Assembly: GCA_943704525.1 (NCBI GenBank)
Contig: CALSCQ010002958.1
Span: forward strand, 1 to 27,814
Reading direction: 5' to 3'
Length of the DNA stretch: 27,814 nt
Origin: Pigoraptor vietnamica
Lineage: Eukaryota > Opisthokonta > Filasterea
In this document: piece after piece, positions 1-11,500 of the stretch
How the letters are laid out: each line of letters opens with the position of its first letter
Position numbering within the stretch: position 1 is the stretch's first letter
Made by a program: the position numbers and the translations under genes
Notes under the pieces: generated by a model
The model's input: only the letters and a program-made list of their open reading frames with translations
Databases searched by the model: none
What the model was told of the DNA's origin: nothing

Positions 1-84
1 CCCCCCAACACCCCCCCTCTCTCTTCACTCACATTCAGACACAGACGCAATGACAGACACATAGACACGCACGCGCACACGCAC

Positions 85-790
85 CCATGCTCAAACGGAG
101 GCCCGTATCGCGGCGGGTACGGCCGCATGTCGACGTCCCTCGCGCGGTCCAGCATCCAGTCGGGTGGTATGGACCTTCTCCTGTACGGATCTCTCTCGCC
201 GTGTGGTGGCGAGTCGATGGGGTCATATTGCCTCGGAGGCGGCGGCAGGTGGGGCGGATGCACGCGCGGCGGCGAGTGAATCGGCGGCGGGCGTGCGTCG
301 CCGGAGTCCAATTCGATGAGCTTCGTTTTGAGCTCGGCGTAGCGCGAGAGAAGGGCATCGAAAGACGGATTGTCGGACTCGAGGGGACGAAGGGGTCTGT
401 CGCGGCCCTTGGGACCTGGGAAGCGCGGCTTGCCTGGGGGAAAGGCTCAGGAAAATGGGCAACGCCAGCTGCAAGATACTGACGCACGCACACACGAGAG
501 AAGACACGACGACGGCAAAAGGCGAGCGTACAGAGTTAGAATAGACAGACGAGAACATAGCCGTTTGGAACGCCCGCGCATATAAAGAGGATACGGTCCG
601 CCGATTTGGACGTCGGCACTTTTCTCCTTGGCGGAAGTGGCGGAGGGGCGCCTCTTGGTCTCTCTATTTCGCGAGGGTCGAAGGGGAGCTCTCCCTCTTC
701 TCGCGGAGGGGCATCATGGGCATCCACGCGCCCTTGCGGGGGACCCACGCCCATAGGAAGCTCGCCCTCCTCCATGTCGTTGTAAGGCAT
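85..790 (-). CDS. Pro/Arg-rich protein of unknown function, 3' end cut off by the left edge
   Basis: Spliced model on the minus strand: exon 1 is 790..595 (ATG at 790-788) and exon 2 is 433..85. The junction joins donor GTATCC to an acceptor preceded by a pyrimidine tract ending CCCCCAG, and it keeps frame through a D-R-K sequence. A GTGCGT donor after position 85 sends the gene off the window. Exon 1 is acidic and proline-rich (EEGELP occurs in it twice in closely related form). Exon 2 starts with a KPRFPGPKGRDRP stretch, then a short helical segment (SRYAELKTKLIELDSGD), then a long Pro/His/Arg/Tyr-rich tail. Such low-complexity composition is common in RNA-binding or scaffold proteins, but no domain is recognisable and I assign no function. 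Exon 2 was placed in this frame because the alternative frames give unnatural Arg/Ser/Cys-rich peptides. The intron is 594..434. The gene could also start at an upstream exon. Confidence 0.5.
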
Positions 791-1767
791 CTCGACGAAT
801 AGGGCGACTTCAACGCGCGCTCATTCTCGCCCGCGCGCGGCAAAAGTGTGTTGGTGAAAAGAGACGGAGAATAAAAGAGCAAAGAAAAGAGATGTGGCGT
901 AAGAGCGCCAAGGGCCGGACGACGACTGGCCAGGTGTACCAATATTGTCGGGGCAGTTGATTTGAAAATGTGAATATTAGGTTGGAAATAGGCCATTTTT
1001 TCAAATTAATATCACCGAGTGCTCTGACACGTGCGCACGATTGGGCGCCTCTTGCACACTCTTTTTTTTACATCTTTTTTTCATAGTGTCGATAGCGCGT
1101 TCTGAAAGTGACAAAGGCGTGGAGGGAATCTGCGACATGAACCCTCTTTCGAAGTGTCAGACAAGTGCCGTGGGCAGCGTGATGCGGTCGCGCGCTTTGC
1201 TTTTTGCGGAGATTTATGAAGCCATGTACCACTCCGCTCCACTTCCCGTGCGTTCTTTTTTTGAACTGGGGAGTGCGAGAAGAGGGACACCCGCATTCAT
1301 TCGTGCGGCACTGGACGTGGGAATGAAGAGGGGAGTTCAATCGCCGGTCGTGGGGAATTGTACGCTTCTAGATTGCAATGCGGTGTCAGTCGGTAAAAAC
1401 GAAAATGCACGTAGGTGCACCTCAGTCGCGCACCGCGCAAACTCCCTGGCCCCCTTCAGCCTCCAACAGCCTAGGGACTGTTTCACACTTCGCATCTCGT
1501 TTCTTTGATGTCCTTTTATTTGCTTCTTTATGTGTGCGCACGTGTTGGTGAGTACGCGTCGCGCATGTCGGGACGCAACTGTGGCGCACGCACATGTCCG
1601 TCAGTGGCCCTCATCAATTGTCGCCACAGTTTGCCGTACCACACGCAGCCATAATATGTTAACCTTATGCAACGCAGCGCCGCGCATAATATTGTCGTGT
1701 CATGGGAGCGCCGAGAGAGAATTAGCAACCGAGCCGATCGGTCCCAAAATCCTCATAATTCAACGAG
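791..1767. other. Intergenic region without a supported gene
   Basis: This stretch lies between the start of the Pro/Arg-rich gene and the stop codon of the 510-aa gene, so it should hold the promoter of the former and the 3' untranslated region of the latter (both minus strand). It is less GC-rich than its surroundings, with T-rich patches near 1062-1085 and an AT-rich patch near 990-1012. The only long open frame (1041-1508, plus strand) begins with TTG, shows no domain, and has no convincing splice sites or codon bias. I see no RNA gene or transposon here. Confidence 0.6.
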
Positions 1768-3913
1768 TCACGGCCCCTTGGCCCGGCCCTTCCCCTTGCG
1801 GTCGACAGGGGGACTTGCTTCAAAGTCCGGCTCTGCGTCTTCCATCGGCTCAGAGTCCGTCTCGACGTCGCCGACATCGCTCTCGTCGTCTGCAGCATAC
1901 GGCAGTGCCAGATTGAAGCGCGGGGCGGCCGCCGGCGCTGTGGGGCGAGAGACACACTGTAAGTGCAATACTCCCGCGGCAAGCTCAGTTTCAATGTAAC
2001 GTACGCAGACGACTCACGACTCACCGCTGTTGATGTTATTGTCGAGGGCGCTCTGCACCCAGAACTGCACTAGCAGGTTGTTGTGGAAGGCCGATGACGT
2101 AAGCCCCAGAGCGCTGCCGCCGGCGATCGTCGGTTGCACGTCAGAGTGGGCGCCCGTGTCCGTTGACGGCCCAGCCCCGGGATCGCCGTACGTGTACGCT
2201 TCTTCGGCGAGAGAGTCTGTCGAGGGAGTCCCACTATCGGCCTGCAATGGCACCGCGCAATCGTCAGCCACACATCACAGGCATGTCAACGCGCAGGACG
2301 GAAGAGCACAACGGCCAGAGACGGGTACTCGTACCTGCGCAAGGTCCCTGTACGTGCTATCAAGTTCCGCAAGCAGCTTCTCGACGTCATTTTCGTCCAA
2401 CTCAATGAGATAGCTCGCGACGAGCGCGTGCCACTCGTCGGGCGTGAGCCAGGCCTGGCACTGATAATCTCCGGCAAGCGAGGCCTGCGTGGCGTCCGCT
2501 GGGGTGTCGGAAGTGGCGGCCACCTGCAGAACGCATTCATTTGGCCATTCAGTCAGTCAATCGGTGAAAAGTCGGCGCAACGATGCACACAGGTAAGGCG
2601 CTGCACCGTAGACCAACTCGCGCACAAACACAACACACCGACCTCCGGTTCCTCGCGCCGCTGCTTGGACAGCATCTCCGCGTCGCTCGCATTTGCCGAC
2701 TCTTCCCTTCGGCGCCTTTTTGCTTTCTTCGGCAAGGCCGGCTCGAAATTGCGCATTGCCGTGTCTGGACTCTGGTGGGACATTACACGCCGCCGGCGCC
2801 GCCGCTCGTTGGCCTTTTTCGCCGTTTCCTTGTACTTGAGCACACGCGCATCGTGACTCCGACTGGGCGTCAGGGTTTCGCCGTTTTCGCCCGTGACGGA
2901 GAGAGTGCCGAGTGCGTCGCGCAGCTGGGGCAGAGGGACGGTAGAATGCACAAAGTACGACCACTCGTTGTCGTCAGGATTCTTGACGGACGAAAGCCGC
3001 CAGTTGGTGAATTGCCTCGTGAACGAGTCCTTCGTGCTCCATCGGAGGGCAACGCCGTGCTCGCGTGCTAGGTCCACGAGAAATTTCATCAGCTGCGTCC
3101 CTGCATACACCGGTATGCGTGCGCAGCGTTAGTGACTGTTACCGTGATCAACGGGCCCGCGCCTGTCGGTGCCGGGCCGCACCAGTGCAACCGACTGACG
3201 CTACTTAAGGCACCGGGAGCACATTTAGCAAAGTCACGTAGGAGTCGGGCCGGGCACACGAATCTACGTACGCACTATTGACCGGATCATAACGTGGTGA
3301 CTTGCCATGTTTTTTGCTGCGGCAAACAGCAATGACTTCGCAGCCGAGGCCGTCGCTCCACCGCACATTGATGAAGTCCCTGACCCGGTATGCCCTCTGC
3401 CGATTCGGCTCGGCGCCATCCGGAGCTGGAGACGTCCCCAAAACGAGCTCTTGGACGTACTGATTCAGGAGCCTACGCCGATAATACGGCCAGGCGTCAG
3501 GCAGCGCCAATGCGCCAAGCAAAACAGTGTGGAATAAAGTCGGCGCCGGCCGCCGGGCTCCTGTGCCGGCGCTTCCGGCGAAACTGTTGCGGAGCCGGCC
3601 AGCACCGCGAAAAAAAATACGGTAAAAGCTATATACCCAAGCTGATTAAACTGAAGTGCTCAGTGATCGGTGAGCGCTTATGCCGTGTGCGGACTCACCA
3701 CCCCAAAAGCTCCCCAAACGTTTGTTGTCGCGTCATCTCGGCGTGCAAAGCAGTTCCGACTCGGCCATGAAAGAGATCCGTCCTTTGCCAAAACAGCGCA
3801 TGAGTCAAAGTAGTGAGAATCGTCACGCGATGCCACTTCCGTTTGTGTACTCGGACTCACCGTAAACAGACGACGCCCAATTCCTTCGCAAGTTTCGTTC
3901 TTGCCCACGTCAT
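1768..3913 (-). CDS. Unrecognised 510-aa protein, probably nuclear, 7 exons
   Basis: Exons on the minus strand: 3913..3861, 3782..3699, 3583..3214, 3092..2643, 2523..2335, 2241..2025 and 1937..1768. All junctions preserve frame and give 511 codons including TGA. Most donors are GTGAGT-like; those after 3214 (GTGCCT) and 2643 (GTCGGT) are weaker, and the exon at 3092 could instead begin at 3100 with a different donor. The protein starts MTWARTKLAKELG. It has a mixed segment around residues 90-165 containing RVRDFINVRWSDG and EVIAVCRSKKHG, a helical segment (LMKFLVDLAREHG), two basic clusters near residues 255-285 (RRRRRRV, KKAKRRRRE) that look like nuclear localisation signals, a helical EWHALV/NDVEKLLAELD region, and an acidic Ser/Pro tail ending KGKGRAKGP. 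The WSDG...EVIAV strand pattern loosely recalls Tudor/Agenet folds, but this is a guess. I do not recognise the family. Confidence 0.72.
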
Positions 3914-4205
3914 CCGTTCTAATTTAGTAATGTCTCGTCCCAAGGGACAATATTAAAAGATCCAACATCCGGATGCCTGTCAAGAGTTTGACAGCCGGCA
4001 GTGCTGATCGGCAGAGGGCAACGTCGATCTCGCTGTGGTTTCCTAAGAATGAGCTGAACTCATTCCGTCTGATGTCTTACGTCGAAGTCAGCTGTGGTGT
4101 ATATGCGGAGTGCCTCAAGCAAGTCATTGTGAGAGAAAAGCGTTGTGGGTCAATATAGCATTCGCTTCTATCAGGCGGCTTTTATACGACGTCGGCAAGG
4201 GAAGT
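3914..4205. other. Short intergenic region between two minus-strand genes
   Basis: This holds the upstream region of the 510-aa gene and the 3' region of the methyltransferase gene. No TATA box of the type seen elsewhere in the window is present. The small open frame at 3973-4158 has no domain or splice support. Nothing else stands out. Confidence 0.5.
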
Positions 4206-5852
<1,647 letters not shown>

Positions 5853-5930
5853 CTTTGTCACTTGGTGGTTGTGTCACGGGTGCTGAGGGAGAGAGGCGGG
5901 TTTTGGTGCAAGTTCTGAGCGATTGCGTCG

Positions 5931-5940
5931 CCCTTATATA
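5931..5940 (-). promoter_or_regulatory. TATA box of the COMT-like gene
   Basis: TATATAAGGG on the minus strand, 79-88 bp upstream of the ATG at 5852. The same ten bases stand in front of the hydrophilin-like gene at 22691-22700, which supports a functional core promoter element. Confidence 0.7.
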
Positions 5941-5986
5941 CGTTCTGCTGGAGAGGCTCTGACAAAGTGGCAGAGCACTGTTTCGG

Positions 5987-6081
5987 TGGCGAACCACATA
6001 CAAAAAAGAGGCATTTAAGTGAGAGTGTGCAAGTGCGTGCGTGTGCATACCGTCACACACGTGTGGCGAACCCCATACAAA
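5987..6081. repeat. 18-bp direct repeat in the divergent promoter
   Basis: The 18-mer TGGCGAACCMCATACAAA (M = A or C) occurs at 5987-6004 and 6064-6081 with one mismatch, in the same orientation and 77 bp apart. Each copy is followed shortly by a GGCATT. It lies about 135-230 bp upstream of the COMT-like start codon. Confidence 0.85.
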
Positions 6082-6177
6082 TTGGCATTCGCAATGCGAT
6101 TGGTTGGCTCTGCGCAGTTTGGCGCGCGATGATTGGCTGGCGGCTTTTCCATTGATTGTGTCACACACCCCTCTGGT

Positions 6178-6225
6178 GTGCACACGCACGCACACACAGT
6201 CGCACAACGCACAGTCGCACACACA

Positions 6226-6257
<32 letters not shown>
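6178..6257. repeat. CA microsatellite
   Basis: Imperfect then pure CA repeat on the plus strand (the cleanest run is about 6217-6257), in the intergenic region between the COMT-like and nitrilase genes. Confidence 0.9.
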
Positions 6258-6647
6258 TGCTCGCATGTGCAACCCACGCCTCGCACTCGTTTCGTACATT
6301 GTGACAAACCATCGACAATGGGTGACGAATCATCCGGGCTTCGGTAGTCCGGCTTCAGAATAGTAAGGCACAGTTGTAATGTCCTTACGTGTCAATGTCG
6401 CCGATGTGCGAGAGGGGGAACTAAAAATTCCTTGTTGCTCACCTAAAGGCGCTGTAACTTTCACTTTCAAAGGACCTCACTAAAATGCCGTTTCTTACAA
6501 TGTATGAGCAGCACTTTGAGTAGCGTGGGGATCACCTCCATGACGTCACAGCCACACGTGCACTCAACGGCAGACAGGCTTTTTTTTTGTTTCAACCGCA
6601 CACAGAGCAAACGAAAGACAAACGACCTTGTACTTCCCTCCGACAAC

Positions 6648-8371
6648 ATGGCGCAGCTTCGCGTCACCGCTGTCCAGACACAGGGCGTCGTTGGGGATGT
6701 GTCCGCCAACATCACCCTTGCGGTGCGATGGGCAAAGGAGGCCGCCGCGGAAGGGGTACGAAAGAGCCGTGAGAGTGCACACAATCATTGTATATCTCAG
6801 ACACAGACGTACATACACATACACATATGCACGCATGGATGACACACATATATACATCGCACGGACGTACGAAGCCCACGTGCCGGCACGCGCGCACGCA
6901 AACCACACCCCCACGCACATGCGCGCAGCGTAGTTGGCTGACTTTCTTCAATCGCATTGCAGTCTCATTTGCTGATCCTTCCGGAGCTCTTCACTTCCGG
7001 CTACTTTTTGAGCGTGGACGAAGTGCAGAGGCTCGCGGTGACGTTGGATGGAGACGTCGTGAAAGATTTCTGCGATGCCGCGCGAGCGAACAAGATTGCG
7101 ATCATAACCGGCATATTGGGCAAGTTATCGCTGTGCTTGCGCGTGTTTGTTCTTACGCGTGTTGTGAGGGGGTTTCAGTGTATTATGCGTTTGCGTGCAT
7201 CTGTTGGACCGAACGGCGTTGTGCTCGCGCACACACACACATGCTCTCACCACACCTACACATACACACGCACGAGCACACACGCACACACGCACGCACA
7301 CCCTCTCGCCACAAGCACGCATGCACGCACATTTTCGCATTCCGAGTCTGAGCAACTTATCGTTTGAGTGCAACCACAGAAAAGGGCTCAGACGGCAAGT
7401 GTTACAATTCGGCAATTGCCATTGACGAGAACGGCCGCCTTCTCGGCCACTACCGCAAGACGCACCTCTACAGCGACCACGAACGCGAGCGCTTTGCGAG
7501 GCGTGGGTGTCTTATGCTTAGTCAACGTGCGCTCAACCGCGTGTGTGTGCGTGTGCGTGTGTGCGTGTGTGTGTGTCATATGTGTGTGTGTGTGTGTGAG
7601 TGTGTGCGTGTTTGCGTGTGCGTGTGCGTATGCGTGTGCGTGTCATAATATGTGCGCGTGTCGTTTGAAACTTGGCTCACGCTTTTCCATCACACACAAT
7701 CACGCGCGCACACACACACACACACACACCCGCCCGCGAACACACGCGAACACACGCGAACACCCACTCCACACACGCCCATGCACCATTTCAGCCGCCG
7801 CGGAAGATCCGGCGGCGCAGTACAAGGTGTTTTCGATGTGCGGCGTGCGCATGGGCCTACTCGTGTGCTACGACATTGAATTCCCCGAACCCGCGCGCAT
7901 TCTTGCGCTGGAGGGCGTCGAGTTCATTGTCGTTCCCACGGCGAACTTTTGGGTGCGTGGCTGTTCTTGACGCATTGTGTTTGTGTTTCGTGCAATTGCC
8001 CGTGTCTGTACCTTATAGCGATGTATGTTTCCCGCTCGTATGTGACACTCTGCTCTATTGACAAGCAGACGGGCATCCCGGACATCCTCGTGCGTGCGCG
8101 CGCTGTCGAAAACCTGTGTGTCGTCGCGTACGTCAACCGCTGCGGAACGGAGCGCGGACTGCAGTTTGGGGGGCACACGGTCGTGTGGGGATCGCACGGC
8201 GAGGCCTTCCTCTCCACCGACGGCAACGACGAGACGGTGCTGCGCGGGTGCGTCGACTTCGGCAACGAGCGCATGCGACAGCTGAGGGACTTCAACCCGT
8301 ACTTTGCGGACAGGCAGCCGGCGTACTACGGCCGCCTGTGCAAGGGCAACGGAGACGGCGCGTGCACATAA
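6648..8371 (+). CDS. Nitrilase-superfamily carbon-nitrogen hydrolase (amidase), 282 aa, 5 exons
   Basis: Exons: 6648-6755, 6963-7119, 7380-7502, 7795-7952 and 8069-8371, all in frame, total 283 codons including TAA, which is the usual length for the family. The catalytic Glu-Lys-Cys triad is visible as ILPELF (E44), YRKTHLY (K115) and CYDIEFPE (C154), with family landmarks YNSAI, VPTANFW and VVAYVNRCG. The CYDIEFPE...PTAN pattern and overall order resemble bacterial 5-aminopentanamidase (DavA)/R-amidase-type enzymes more than Nit1, Nit2 or beta-ureidopropionase, so a C-N hydrolysis of a linear amide is likely; the substrate is inferred only. No signal peptide is seen. Intron 2 (7120-7379) uses a GC donor (GCAAGT); the neighbouring GT at 7124 does not keep frame and loses the conserved EK before GSDGKCYNSA. 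Introns 2 and 3 are full of TG and CA repeats. Confidence 0.93.
7120..7379 (+). other. GC-AG intron of the nitrilase gene
   Basis: The donor is GCAAGT, the classic GC-AG donor consensus, and the acceptor is CCACAG. Only this junction joins the two flanking conserved nitrilase segments in frame. Confidence 0.75.
7535..7735. repeat. TG-rich then CA-rich tracts inside nitrilase intron 3
   Basis: About 110 bp of TG/TGCG repeat (7535-7648) is followed 50 bp later by a CA repeat (about 7705-7735) and a CGAACACA minirepeat. The two tracts are complementary and lie between donor 7503 and acceptor 7794. Confidence 0.9.
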
Positions 8372-8505
8372 TTAACAAATCGTCGGGGTGTAACGTTCCG
8401 TGTTTGCCTCTATGTTTTATGTGTACTGACGTACGTCGGAGCGCTGACGTCCCACGTGACAAGCGCGGGATAAACGCGACGACGCAGGTGCATCGCAGGA
8501 GGGCC
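8372..8505. other. Convergent 3' intergenic spacer
   Basis: 134 bp separate the stop codons of the nitrilase (plus) and the glycosyltransferase fusion (minus). Both 3' untranslated regions must lie here or overlap. No obvious AATAAA signal. Confidence 0.5.
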
Positions 8506-11500
8506 TCACAGCCAATCGAGATGCGTCGCCACTTCGAGGGCCTCCGCGGGCGACAGCGCCGTAAACACGCCGTCAGAGTGGTCGGACGCTTCGCCGCCGT
8601 ACGCGTCCAAAAACGCGGCCGTCGCCCCGTTTCGAATGCCCACGACCACCGTCCCGCTGATGTAAGCAGCGATGAGTGCGTGGACGTCGTCCGTGACCAC
8701 CGCCGCCGCCTGCGCAAAGACCGTCCCGAGCTCCCTGACGCGTGCTCTGTAGTAAGCCCCAACGTCACCCGATCCCCCGTGTTCGAGGGTCCCCATGTGC
8801 TCCCAGTCAATCACGTCAATCGTGAGTCCCGACTCGTTCGCGAGGCGCCGCACGTGGCGGAGTTCGTCCGGGTCGTTGAGCGCGGCCGTGAAGAACACAA
8901 CGCGGTCCGAGTGCTTCGCCGCGTGCATGCGCGCCGCGGAAGGGGGCGCCATGAAGGCGACGTCCGGACACACGCGGCAGTCCGCCTGCAGGTACTGTGC
9001 ACCGCACGAGCGCGCGGCGGCATTCGTGGGCACGTAGATGGATATCCGCAAGCCGCGCTTGTTGAGCGCCATCGAGAGCGCCTTTCGCCGCGCGTGGGAG
9101 AGTCGGTCCAGGTCGTCCGGCTGCGCAAACACGACCAGCTCGCCCACCCCCTGCACGTTCTCGACAATGTCGGCGAGCGTGGCGCTTGCGTGGCCCGTTT
9201 CAAAGCCCAGCGAGACGAGAACCGCTTCCCCGTCACTGCCGGCGTCGACCGTGCGCGGGTCGCAGGGCGTTCGGCCGCCGTCCATGTCGGGGCACGTAAA
9301 CGCCCACCGTGCGTCGGCGAGTGTGAGCGCGCTCCCAACGCCGGTCGTTAGCAAGGCATCCGCCACGCCGCCGTACTGGGGAAGGTTGACGAGCGCCCTT
9401 GCGACGGCCTTCTTCGCAAAGTGCCTCGTGAGGACGTCAGCAATGCGGTCCTTCGCCGCGCGAATTTGCCTGTCGCGCACCGCGGCGATACGATCGCGAA
9501 CGGCCGCCGCGTGCGTCGCCAGTGCGGAGGAGACGACATGGCCGACGGTCTGTCCGCAAAAGCCAGTCTTCGGGGACGGCGTGCTGCCGAGTCGCACCAT
9601 GCGCGGTTGGCGTCCACACAGCCACTTTGCGCGCGACGAATGCAAGGCGGAGAGCGGCACGTTGAACGAGAACGGCAGCCGGTTCGCGATCGAGTACCTG
9701 CTCCACTTCCCAAAGTACACGTTCAGGAATTCGGCTGCGGTGCAGCGGTACAGCGTCGGCACTCCCGCCTTTGCGCGCGTGACCATCGCCGTGAATACCG
9801 CCTGCGACGGCGACACGAGCATGACGCCATCGTCAAAGCCGCCCGGAATGTCGGCCGAGTTTGCGGCGGCGACGGGCTCGCCGAGAGCGTTCCACACGGT
9901 GCTCGTGTTACCGACCACCAGCATGTCTCCCGACACGTAGAGCACGCGCTCGTACTGCACCAGCGACCACGCATTCAACAGCGACCAGTCCGCCTTCTTT
10001 CCCGTCGCGCACACGGGCGACTGCGCCGAGGGGATTATCTCGGATACCTTCACCACCTTGAAGCCCGCAAACTGTAGCACGTCAATGACGACCGCGTCAG
10101 TCTGTCGCAGCACGAGGGCGACAAACGGAATGCCGGGCATCGCGGAGGTGAGCGAGGCGCGCAACGCAATGAGACGCTGAATGTTCGTGGTTGGCGTGAC
10201 GTACGTCGCATACGCAACATTGGCAAGGTCGACGGCCCTGAAGGCGACCGTGTCCAGCCACGTGGACGTCGACAGCGGCAGCTCCTCCTCCTCCCCTGCG
10301 CCCGGTTTCGCGCCCAAAAACAGACCGCTGACAGTCAGCCGAGTCGAACTCAGGGCGCCCGGGTGTACGCAGCGGGCCATCCAGGGCGGCATCCTGTACC
10401 AGGGAACCTTTTCCTTGAACGTCGCCAGTTCTTTCGAGAGGGTGCGGCTGTTCGAGCCGTACTTGTAGCCCGCGTTGTCGTGGACGGGCGCGTAGCCAAT
10501 CGCGGCGGCCGTCTTGAGAAAGCGGACAGCGTAGTCGTCGTTGCGTGCCCACACGTTCGCTGGGAAGAACAGCGCCGGCAGTCGCGCTGTCCGCTCCCTA
10601 ACCCACGACGGAAAAAAGGCGTTCAGAACGCCCTCGAGCGAGCACTCGGAAGCCGCGACGAGTTTGGCAAGACTCGAGAAGAGGCGGCGCGCCACGAGGG
10701 CACTGGGTCGTATGGACATGACGTGTGCGTCGAAAGTGTCGCCCGGCACGCTCGCGTGGGGCGCGCACGGCACCTCCGACACCGTGCAGTTGAAGAGCTC
10801 ATCAAGCGGCTTCATGACGGCCACAAAGGGATCGACGTACACGACGCGAGAAAATTCGGAGAGGGTGAATGCCCATACTGCCGATATGCGCCGGCGCTCG
10901 CGATCGTCCACGCACGCACCTTTGCCGGCGAGGTTGGAGAGAAGCTGATCGACGACCACCACGCACGTGCCCGCCTTTTCGAGCCTCCGGCGCGCAACGT
11001 CCGAGATGGACTCAAACGCCAGCGTGATGACGGGTCTAAGCGACTTGAAATTGCGGCGCAAGCGGTGCGCGACAACTTCTATGGCCTCGTAGTTGGCTTC
11101 ATCCTCGAAAAACGCGTGTGTTACATACGTCTGCGTCTCTATCATGCCGCTGCCCACCGCCGGTATTGCCGGTGCTGCAGGCACATCTTCGCCCGGAGAG
11201 CGCGCACGAACGTCCGCTTTGCCCTTGCGCACTTCGGCGGCAAAGAAGTCGGCGATTGCATTGTCGTCGGCGTCTTCTCGCAGCTGCGCGTCCTCATCAC
11301 CCTCGCCGGCATCGTCCGGCCGTAACACTGGCCTCACACGCCGCACAATTGCCTCCTTATCAGTTTGGCCGGAGTCGTCCTCAACAGCCTTCGGGAGGGC
11401 TTCCTCAATGGGAGCGCTTTCGGCTTGCTTGGGCTGCGTGGAATTGCTTGCGAAGAGCCCGTCCCTGGACGTCCACACGAAAAAGATGCACGGCAAGACG

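Larger units (their letters stand above)
5853..6647. promoter_or_regulatory. Divergent intergenic region shared by the COMT-like and nitrilase genes
   Basis: This is head-to-head spacing of about 800 bp. It contains the TATA box of the COMT-like gene (5931-5940), an 18-bp element present twice (5987-6004 and 6064-6081), two ATTGG (inverted CCAAT) motifs near 6093-6097 and 6129-6133, and a CA repeat (about 6178-6257). No TATA box is obvious close to the nitrilase start. No coding segment is supported. Confidence 0.55.

Noticed and set aside
1041-1508. 155-codon open frame on the plus strand with a hydrophobic beginning
   Set aside because: It starts with TTG, lacks any domain or conserved motif, and lies in intergenic DNA without coding-like codon use or splice sites.
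8116-9351. 411-codon plus-strand frame
   Set aside because: It begins inside the last nitrilase exon in another frame and continues antisense to the glycosyltransferase fusion. High third-position GC creates it; its sequence is Arg-rich without any domain.
10363-11325. 320-codon plus-strand frame
   Set aside because: It is antisense to the glycosyltransferase fusion and shows no protein-like pattern of its own.
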